Part shown: positions 1-6,100 of the stretch, piece by piece
Numbering within the stretch: position 1 is the stretch's first letter
How the letters are laid out: each line of letters starts with the position of its first letter
DNA from: Gammaproteobacteria bacterium
GTDB lineage: Bacteria > Pseudomonadota > Gammaproteobacteria > JAJDOJ01
Length of the DNA stretch: 13,897 nt
Direction: 5' to 3'
Assembly (NCBI GenBank): GCA_027030565.1
Contig: JALVEU010000104.1
Span: forward strand, 1 to 13,897
The notes under the pieces: model-generated
Told to the model about the DNA's origin: nothing
What the model saw: the letters and a program-made list of their open reading frames with translations, nothing else
The model's database searches: none
Program-made: the position numbers and the translations under genes

Positions 1-667
1 CGTCGAGATCGTCCGGATTTTGTTCCACTCGTTCCTTGAGGGCCTGGATGTCCGGCTCCTGGGCCGCCACGTGTGCGAAGGTCATCTCCGCACGCAGGGC
101 ACGCACCTCGGGGCGGTCCCGCTCCAGGGGGGGCAGGCCGTCCAGCACGGCGCCGGCCTCCTCCGTGCGCCCCTGCAGCATCAGCGCACGGGCCAGGTCG
201 ATCACCACGTTGACGTTGGCGGGGTCCATCTCGGCGGCGCGCCGCAGCACTTGCTCTGCCGCCTCGGCCTCGCCGGCCTCCATCAAGGCATGGGCCTCGT
301 GGCGCAAGCGGTCCGATTCGCGCTCGATGTGACGGTCCAGGATGGCCCGGACCGCGGACTCGGGCTGGGCGCCCATGAACTCCTCGACCACCTCGCCATT
401 CTTGAACAGCTTCACGGTGGGCAGACTGCGCACGCCGTAGCGCGCGGCCAGTGCCTGCTCCCGGTCGGTGTCGACCTTGGCCAGGATGAACTGGCCTCCA
501 TACTCCTGGGCCAGCTTGGTGAGGATGGGCATGAGCATGTGGCAGGGGCCGCACCAATCGGCCCAGAAGTCCACCAGCACCGGCACCTCGTGGGAGCGCT
601 CCAGCACCATGGTGTCGAAGCTCTCCTGGGTGACGTTGACGACGTAGGGGGAGTCTGTGGTTTGCAT
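1..667 (-). CDS. ybbN: Thioredoxin-domain co-chaperone YbbN/CnoX (3' end cut by window)
   Basis: This is the first 222 residues of a protein with an N-terminal thioredoxin fold followed by helical TPR-like repeats, the architecture of YbbN (CnoX). CnoX is a cytoplasmic holdase and redox protein that hands clients to GroEL/DnaK. The active site is visible as WADWCGPC with Cys39 and Cys42, and the cis-proline loop as SLPT at residues 81-84. From about residue 115 alanine- and glutamate-rich helices begin (for example RLRHEAHALMEAGEAEAAEQ), as expected for the TPR part. The family is usually about 280-300 residues, so roughly 60-80 are missing beyond position 1. The start at 667 is preceded by GGAGGG about nine bases upstream. 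E. coli YbbN, as I recall it, lacks the first active-site cysteine, whereas here the CGPC pair is intact, so the protein could have real thiol-disulfide activity. It is divergent from parE. Confidence 0.93.
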   Translation of the reverse strand, partial: MQTTDSPYVVNVTQESFDTMVLERSHEVPVLVDFWADWCGPCHMLMPILTKLAQEYGGQFILAKVDTDREQALAARYGVRSLPTVKLFKNGEVVEEFMGAQPESAVRAILDRHIERESDRLRHEAHALMEAGEAEAAEQVLRRAAEMDPANVNVVIDLARALMLQGRTEEAGAVLDGLPPLERDRPEVRALRAEMTFAHVAAQEPDIQALKERVEQNPDDLD

Positions 668-687
668 GGGACCATTCCCTCCGAAGA

Positions 688-701
688 TTAGATGCGCCTA
701 A
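688..701. repeat. Imperfect 14-base palindrome next to the ybbN promoter
   Basis: TTAGATGCGCCTAA has perfect outer arms TTAG/CTAA and a GC core; 10 of 14 positions match its reverse complement. It overlaps the downstream edge of the candidate -10 of ybbN, where a repressor-type operator could sit. A chance occurrence is possible. Confidence 0.25.
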
Positions 702-728
702 TATAGGGCGTTCGGCCGGCAGCACAAG
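700..728 (-). promoter_or_regulatory. Candidate sigma-70 promoter for ybbN
   Basis: Read on the minus strand, this is the only AT-rich island of the ybbN-parE gap. It contains TATATT (700-705) as a possible -10, with TTGTGC 16 bases or CTTGTG 17 bases upstream as a poor -35. The -10 lies about 33 bases ahead of the ybbN start and its GGAGGG ribosome site. This is a motif match by eye; no separate parE promoter could be recognised. Confidence 0.4.
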
Positions 729-729
729 G

Positions 730-765
730 GGCCAATGGGCCCGTCTGGCGGATGGGCCTTTGGCC
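730..765. repeat. Two-segment hairpin in the parE leader
   Basis: GGCCAA (730-735) pairs with TTGGCC (760-765) and GGCCC (738-742) pairs with GGGCC (754-758). A small internal loop separates the two stems and an 11-base apical loop closes the structure. It lies about 75 bases upstream of the parE start and has no T-tract after it, so it is not an ordinary intrinsic terminator. A leader structure is possible, but the function is unknown. Confidence 0.4.
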
Positions 766-839
766 AGGTTACTGCAGGCCCTGGTGATGTGCGATCATCG
801 GGCCCACAGCGGTCATCGGACAAGGGAGCCGAGACATCG

Positions 840-2732
840 ATGGGCGAAGCCTACGACGCCTCAGAGATCGAAGTCCTGAGCGGTCTGGATCCGGTCCGCC
901 GTCGGCCGGGCATGTACACCGACACCGCCCGCCCCAATCATCTGGCACAGGAGGTGATCGACAACGCGGTGGACGAGGCGCTGGCCGGTCACGCGGGACG
1001 TATCACCGTGACCCTCCATGAGGACGGTTCGCTGGAGGTGGACGACGACGGAAGGGGGATGCCCGTGGATCTGCATCCGGACAAGGGGGTGCCGGGGGTC
1101 GAGGTGATCCTCGGCACTCTGCATGCCGGCGGCAAGTTCTCGGGACGGCAGTATCACTTCGCCGGGGGGCTGCATGGGGTCGGGGTCTCGGTGGTCAACG
1201 CGCTCTCGGAGCGGCTGGACGTTTGGGTGCGCCGGGAGGGCCACGAATACCACATGGCCTTCGAGCACGGCGAGAAGGTCAGCGACTTGCAGGTGGTGGG
1301 GCAGGTGGGTCGGCGCAATACGGGCACGCGCCTGCGCTTCCGTCCGGATCCCCGCTACTTCGACTCGCCCCGCTTCTCGGTGAGTCGTCTGCGCCACCTC
1401 CTGCGGGCCAAGGCGGTGCTGTGTCCCGGGCTCGAGGTGCACTTCGAGGACCGGGCCTCGGGCCAGGTCGAGACCTGGCACTACGCCGGCGGCCTGGAGG
1501 AATATCTAACCGGGGCGCTTGCTGAATGCGCGCGCCTGCCCGATCCGCCTTTCGGTGGGTCTGTCGAGGGCGTCGAGGAGGCCGTCGAGTGGGCCGTCAC
1601 CTGGCTGTCCGAGGGGGGCGAGGGGGTTACCGAGAGCTATGTGAACCTGGTCCCCACGACCCTGGGGGGCACCCACGTCAATGGTCTGCGCGCGGGACTC
1701 ACCGAAGCGGTGCGCGAGTTCTGCGAGTTCCGCAGGCTGCTGCCGCGGGGGATGAAGCTCGCCCCCGACGACGTGTGGGACCGCGTCAGTTACGTCCTTT
1801 CGCTCAAGCTGCAGGAACCCCAGTTCTCGGGCCAGACCAAGGAGCGCCTCTCCTCGCGCGAGGCGGCCGCCTTCGTCTCGGGCGTGGTCAAGGACGCCTT
1901 CAGCCTCTGGCTCAATCAGCACGCGGAGCAGGGTGAACGCATCGCCCAGCTGGCCATCGAGGCCGCTGGTCGGCGCCTGCGCGCGGGCCGCAGGGTCGCC
2001 CGCAAGCGGGTGACCTCGGGGCCTGCGCTGCCCGGCAAGCTCGCCGATTGTGCATCGCAGGATGCGGCACGGACCGAGCTGTTCCTGGTGGAGGGTGATT
2101 CGGCGGGGGGCTCGGCCAAGCAGGCGCGGGACCGTGAGTTCCAGGCGGTGATGCCCCTGCGCGGCAAGATCCTCAACACCTGGGAGGTGGAAGCCGAGCA
2201 GGTGCTCGCCTCCCAGGAGGTGCACGACATCGCCGTGGCCATCGGTGTGGAGCCCGGTTCCGACAGCCTGGACGGCTTGCGCTATGGCAAGGTGTGCATC
2301 CTGGCCGACGCCGACTCTGACGGCCTGCACATCGCCACCCTGCTCACCGCGCTGTTCCTCCGCCACTTCCGTCCACTGGTGGAGGCCGGCCACGTGTACG
2401 TGGCCATGCCTCCGTTGTACCGCATCGACGTGGGCAAAGAGGTCTTCTATGCCCTGGACGAGGCCGAGCGCAGAGGCATCCTCGACCGCATCGCCGCAGA
2501 GAAGAAGCGCGGCAAGGTGACGGTGACCCGCTTCAAGGGCCTGGGGGAGATGAATCCGATGCAACTGCGCGAGTCGACCATGGCCCCCGAGACCCGGCGT
2601 CTGGTGCGACTGGAGCTGGACGATCCGCAGGGCGCCGAACGTCTTCTGGACATGCTGCTGGCCAAGCGTCGCGCCGCCGACCGGCGTCAGTGGCTGGAGC
2701 AGTCCGGCAATCTGGCCGAGATCACACCCTGA
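840..2732 (+). CDS. parE: DNA topoisomerase IV subunit B (ParE)
   Basis: This is the ATPase subunit of topoisomerase IV, which decatenates daughter chromosomes together with ParC. The 630 residues equal the E. coli ParE length. The GHKL ATP site shows E38/D41/N42 of the N-box, DDGRGMP at 69-75 and GGLHGVG at 109-115. The transducer domain follows, then the TOPRIM metal site with VEGDSAGG (E418) and DADSDG (D490, D492, D494). The positions tied to quinolone resistance in E. coli ParE, Ser458 and Glu460 in LASQE, are unchanged. The open frame extends upstream to 735, but the ATG at 840 matches the family N-terminus (IEVLSGLDPVRRRPGMYTD close behind) and has AAGGGAG about 11 bases ahead, so it was chosen. 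parC follows after 93 bases, probably in the same transcript. Identification is secure. Confidence 0.98.
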   Translation: MGEAYDASEIEVLSGLDPVRRRPGMYTDTARPNHLAQEVIDNAVDEALAGHAGRITVTLHEDGSLEVDDDGRGMPVDLHPDKGVPGVEVILGTLHAGGKFSGRQYHFAGGLHGVGVSVVNALSERLDVWVRREGHEYHMAFEHGEKVSDLQVVGQVGRRNTGTRLRFRPDPRYFDSPRFSVSRLRHLLRAKAVLCPGLEVHFEDRASGQVETWHYAGGLEEYLTGALAECARLPDPPFGGSVEGVEEAVEWAVTWLSEGGEGVTESYVNLVPTTLGGTHVNGLRAGLTEAVREFCEFRRLLPRGMKLAPDDVWDRVSYVLSLKLQEPQFSGQTKERLSSREAAAFVSGVVKDAFSLWLNQHAEQGERIAQLAIEAAGRRLRAGRRVARKRVTSGPALPGKLADCASQDAARTELFLVEGDSAGGSAKQARDREFQAVMPLRGKILNTWEVEAEQVLASQEVHDIAVAIGVEPGSDSLDGLRYGKVCILADADSDGLHIATLLTALFLRHFRPLVEAGHVYVAMPPLYRIDVGKEVFYALDEAERRGILDRIAAEKKRGKVTVTRFKGLGEMNPMQLRESTMAPETRRLVRLELDDPQGAERLLDMLLAKRRAADRRQWLEQSGNLAEITP

Positions 2733-2825
2733 GTGAGACCCCTACGAGGCAAGAGCCCCCACCATGTACCCCGCTGACCCCGAACCGGGCCCGTTTGCTT
2801 CTCGTTGCAGCCATTGGAAACCCGC

Positions 2826-5078
2826 ATGACCGAGATCTCACGAGACGAATTCGACGGGGTGGAGCGCCTGCCGCTGGCGCAGTTCACCGAGAAGGCGTAC
2901 CTGGACTACTCCATGTACGTGATCCTCGATCGGGCCCTGCCCCACATCGGCGACGGACTGAAGCCGGTGCAGCGGCGCATCGTTTATGCCATGAGCGAGC
3001 TGGGCCTGTCGGCCGGCGCCAAGCCCAAGAAGGCAGCCCGCACCGTGGGCGACGTGATCGGCAAGTTCCATCCCCATGGGGACGCGGCCTGTTACGAGGC
3101 GATGGTCCTTATGGCCCAGGATTTCTCCTACCGCTATCCGCTCATCGACGGACAGGGCAACTGGGGCTCGCCGGACGATCCCAAGTCCTTCGCCGCCATG
3201 CGCTACACGGAGGCGCGGCTGACCCCGTATGCCAAGCTGCTGCTCCAGGAGCTGGGTCAGGGTACGGTGGACTGGCAGCCCAACTTCGACGGTACCCTGG
3301 AGGAGCCGCAGGTACTCCCGGCCCGGGTCCCCAACCTACTCCTCAACGGCGCCACGGGGATCGCCGTGGGGATGTCCACGGACATTCCTCCGCACAACCT
3401 GCGTGAGGTGGTTTCGGCCTGTGTGCACCTGCTGGAGGCGCCGGACGCGCCCTTGGAGGCGCTGCTGGAGCATGTGCGGGGGCCAGACTTCCCCACCGAC
3501 GCGGAGATCGTCTCGGGGCCCGAGGAGCTGGCGGCCGTGTACCGTACCGGGACCGGGACCGTGCGCATGCGGGCGCGCTGGGAGCGGGACGAGGGCGATC
3601 TGGTGATCACCGCGCTGCCGTACCAGGTCTCGCCGGCCCGCGTGCTGGAGCAGATCGCCCAGCAGATGCAGGCCCGGCGCCTGCCCTGGGTGGAGGACCT
3701 GCGCGACGAGTCCGATCACGAGCATCCCGTACGCCTGGTCATCGTACCGCGCAGCCGGCGGGTGGACGCCGAGGCGCTCATGTCCCACCTGTTCGCCACC
3801 ACCGATCTGGAGCGCAACTACCGCGTCAACCTGAACGTCATCGGCCTGGACGGGCGCCCGAAGGTGTGCAGTCTGCGCGAGCTGCTGGTCCAGTGGCTGG
3901 CCTTTCGCACGGAGACCGTCCGCCGGCGCCTGCGCTGGCGTCTGGATCGCGTGGAGCAGCGGTTGCACGTGCTCGAGGGCCTGCTCATCGCCTACCTGAA
4001 CCTCGACGAGGTCATCGCCATCATCCGTAGCGAGGACGAGCCCAAGCCGGTGCTCATGGCGCGCTTCGCACTGAGCGACGCCCAGGCCGAGGCCATCCTG
4101 GAACTCAAACTACGCCACCTCGCGCGGCTCGAAGAGATGAAGATCCGTGCCGAACAGGACGAGCTGGCCGCCGAGCGCAAACGCCTGCGCGGCATTCTCG
4201 ATGCCCCTGCAAAGCTACGGGCCCTGATCCGCGAAGAGCTTCTGGAGGACGCCGAGCGTTACGGCGACGCGCGGCGCTCGCCCCTGGTGGCGCGGGCCCC
4301 AGCCCGTGCCCTGGACGAGGCGGCGCTGGTGCCCGCCGAGCCGGTCACCGTGGTGCTGTCCCAGCGTGGCTGGGTGCGCGCGGCCAAGGGCCACGACGTG
4401 GACCCGGAAGGCCTCAGCTACCGATCCGGGGACGGGTTCTTGGCCGCCGCCCGGGGCCGCAGCAACCAGCTCGTGGTGTTCCTCGACACCCAGGGTCGAG
4501 CCTATGCGCTGCCGGCCCACGGCCTGCCGTCGGCGCGGGGGCAGGGCGAACCGCTCTCAGGACGCCTGAGTCCTCCGGATGGGGCGGGTTTCGCCGGTGT
4601 GCTCATGGGGCCGGACGACAGCCTGTGGCTCCTGGCCAGCGACGCGGGCTACGGCTTCGTGTGCCGCTTCGGCGATCTGGTGGCCCGCAACAAGGCGGGC
4701 AAGGCGGTGCTGCGCCTGCCCGAAGGCGCCCGTGTGCTTCCGCCCCGGCCGGTGTCCGATCCGGAGACGGAGCGGGTGGCCGTGGTGACCAGCACAGGGC
4801 ATCTGCTGGTCTTCCCGGTCGGTGAACTGCCGCGGCTCGCCCGGGGCAAGGGCAACCGCATCATTGCCATCCCTGCGGCACGGGCCCGCAGTGGCGAGGA
4901 GCGCGTCACCCACCTGGTGGTGGTACCGGAGGGTGCGCGTCTGCGCCTGGAGTCCGGGCGGCGTTTCCGAATCCTGAAGCCCGCGGAGTTGGATGCCTAT
5001 CTCGGTGAACGCGGCCGTCGGGGTCGCAGGTTGCCCCGCGGCTGGCAGCGTGTGGATGCCTTGCGCGTGGACTCCTGA
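2826..5078 (+). CDS. parC: DNA topoisomerase IV subunit A (ParC)
   Basis: This is the DNA-cleaving subunit of topoisomerase IV, 750 residues (E. coli 752). The breakage-reunion core holds the catalytic Tyr127 in RYTEARL, equivalent to E. coli Tyr120. Tower and coiled-coil segments follow, and from about residue 495 the beta-pinwheel C-terminal domain (QRGWVRAAKGHD; SDAGYGFVCRFGDLVARNKAG), which assigns it to ParC rather than GyrA. The quinolone-determining region reads HPHGDAACYE at 82-91: the residue equivalent to E. coli Ser80 is Ala87, while the Glu84 equivalent, Glu91, is kept. The ATG at 2826 was preferred over an in-frame TTG at 2805 because it gives the family N-terminal length. Its ribosome site is weak (GGAA, six bases ahead), which suggests coupling to parE. 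No promoter was recognised in the 93-base gap. Confidence 0.97.
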   Translation: MTEISRDEFDGVERLPLAQFTEKAYLDYSMYVILDRALPHIGDGLKPVQRRIVYAMSELGLSAGAKPKKAARTVGDVIGKFHPHGDAACYEAMVLMAQDFSYRYPLIDGQGNWGSPDDPKSFAAMRYTEARLTPYAKLLLQELGQGTVDWQPNFDGTLEEPQVLPARVPNLLLNGATGIAVGMSTDIPPHNLREVVSACVHLLEAPDAPLEALLEHVRGPDFPTDAEIVSGPEELAAVYRTGTGTVRMRARWERDEGDLVITALPYQVSPARVLEQIAQQMQARRLPWVEDLRDESDHEHPVRLVIVPRSRRVDAEALMSHLFATTDLERNYRVNLNVIGLDGRPKVCSLRELLVQWLAFRTETVRRRLRWRLDRVEQRLHVLEGLLIAYLNLDEVIAIIRSEDEPKPVLMARFALSDAQAEAILELKLRHLARLEEMKIRAEQDELAAERKRLRGILDAPAKLRALIREELLEDAERYGDARRSPLVARAPARALDEAALVPAEPVTVVLSQRGWVRAAKGHDVDPEGLSYRSGDGFLAAARGRSNQLVVFLDTQGRAYALPAHGLPSARGQGEPLSGRLSPPDGAGFAGVLMGPDDSLWLLASDAGYGFVCRFGDLVARNKAGKAVLRLPEGARVLPPRPVSDPETERVAVVTSTGHLLVFPVGELPRLARGKGNRIIAIPAARARSGEERVTHLVVVPEGARLRLESGRRFRILKPAELDAYLGERGRRGRRLPRGWQRVDALRVDS

Positions 5079-5107
5079 ACTCACAACCTCCGGCGTCCGG
5101 CGACGCA

Positions 5108-5139
5108 GGCCCGCGGCTTGAAACTTTTGTGCGCGGGCC
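5108..5139. repeat. Perfect 8-base inverted repeat around the htpX promoter -35
   Basis: GGCCCGCG (5108-5115) is exactly complementary to CGCGGGCC (5132-5139), with a 16-base spacer that contains the sigma-32 -35 element. The right arm reaches the first bases of the -10. As RNA it could be a hairpin at the end of the parC message, 30 bases after its stop, although no T-run follows. As DNA it could be a symmetric protein-binding site that controls access to the heat-shock promoter. Neither role is demonstrated. Confidence 0.5.
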
Positions 5140-5145
5140 CGATCT
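5117..5145 (+). promoter_or_regulatory. Sigma-32 (RpoH) heat-shock promoter of htpX
   Basis: CTTGAAA (5117-5123) is a complete sigma-32 -35 element. After 14 bases comes CCCGATCT (5138-5145), which matches the CCCCATNT -10 at every defined position but one. The accepted spacing is 13-15 bases. Transcription would begin near 5152, leaving a leader of about 48 bases before htpX. The position directly ahead of a gene for a heat-shock protease makes a chance match unlikely. Confidence 0.75.
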
Positions 5146-5199
5146 CAAAAGGTCGGATTTGTGGAGTCCCAGGCTGCACATAGCCCAGAGGAGGAGCAC

Positions 5200-6084
5200 A
5201 TGTTCTTGAGGATCGTATTGTTTCTGGCCGCGAACTTCGGGGTCTTGGTGGTGCTGAGCACGGCCATGCGCGTGCTCGGCCTGGATGCCTGGCTGGCGCA
5301 GCAGGGTATGCCGGTGACCTCGCTGCTGGTCATGGCCGTGCTGATCGGTTTCGGCGGCTCGTTCATCTCGCTGGCCATGTCCAAGTGGCTCGCCAAGACC
5401 AGCATGGGCGTGCAGGTCATCGAGGAGCCGCGCAACGCCACCGAGCGCTGGCTGGTGGAGACGGTGGCCCGTGAGGCCCAGGCAGCCGGCATCGGCATGC
5501 CCGAGGTGGGGATCTTCCCCTCCGATCAGCCCAATGCCTTCGCCACGGGGATGAACAAGAACGACGCCTTGGTGGCGGTGAGCACGGGGCTCCTGGCCAA
5601 CATGGACGCCGACGAGGTGGAGGCGGTCCTCGGCCACGAGGTCTCCCACGTGGCCAACGGGGACATGGTGACCATGGCCCTGTTGCAGGGCGTGCTCAAC
5701 ACGTTCGTGATCTTCCTCTCGCGCGTGATCGGGACCTTCGTGGACCGCGTGGTGCTGGGCAATCGTGAAGGGCTTGGAATCGGATACTGGGTCACCAGCA
5801 TCGTGGCGGAGATCTTCCTGGGCATCCTGGCCACGATCATCGCCATGTGGTTCTCCCGCTGGCGTGAGTTCCGGGCCGACGCTGGTGGGGCGCGCCTGGC
5901 CGGCAAGTACAAGATGATCTCGGCCCTGCGGGCCCTGCAGCGCGCCGCCGAGCCGCGCGACCTGCCGGGTGAGATGGCCGCCTTCGGGATCGTGGGCGGC
6001 ATCGGCCATGGCATCAAGAAGCTGTTCATGAGCCATCCGCCCATCGAAGAACGCATCGCGGCACTGGAGCGCCTGCCCGCCTGA
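5200..6084 (+). CDS. htpX: Membrane zinc metalloprotease HtpX
   Basis: HtpX is an inner-membrane M48-family protease that cooperates with FtsH in clearing misfolded membrane proteins. The product has 294 residues (E. coli 293). Two hydrophobic segments lie at about 4-24 and 39-60, and two more after the active site at about 157-177 and 195-217. The zinc site is HEVSH at 146-150 with catalytic Glu147, and Glu223 in REFRADAGGARL is the third metal ligand. The tail MSHPPIEERIAALERL is typical of the family. The frame is open from a GTG at 5161, but the ATG at 5200 has a strong GAGGAG four to ten bases ahead and gives the family N-terminus MFLRI. It is expressed from its own sigma-32 promoter and is convergent with fimX, with only 16 bases between the stop codons. 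Confidence 0.97.
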   Translation: MFLRIVLFLAANFGVLVVLSTAMRVLGLDAWLAQQGMPVTSLLVMAVLIGFGGSFISLAMSKWLAKTSMGVQVIEEPRNATERWLVETVAREAQAAGIGMPEVGIFPSDQPNAFATGMNKNDALVAVSTGLLANMDADEVEAVLGHEVSHVANGDMVTMALLQGVLNTFVIFLSRVIGTFVDRVVLGNREGLGIGYWVTSIVAEIFLGILATIIAMWFSRWREFRADAGGARLAGKYKMISALRALQRAAEPRDLPGEMAAFGIVGGIGHGIKKLFMSHPPIEERIAALERLPA

Positions 6085-6100
6085 GCCCGGCAGCCCTGGG

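Noticed and set aside
735..839. N-terminal extension of ParE from an ATG at 735
   Set aside because: The 35 extra residues have no counterpart in ParE, the region holds a hairpin, and the ATG at 840 has a ribosome site and gives exactly the usual 630 residues.
1506..2564. 352-codon minus-strand open frame inside parE
   Set aside because: It is antisense to the conserved ParE transducer and TOPRIM region, with a composition typical of a shadow frame.
5108..5139. Intrinsic terminator of parC
   Set aside because: The stem is perfect, but the bases after it (CGATCTCAAAAGG) contain no T-run and overlap the htpX promoter -10, so I list it only as an inverted repeat.
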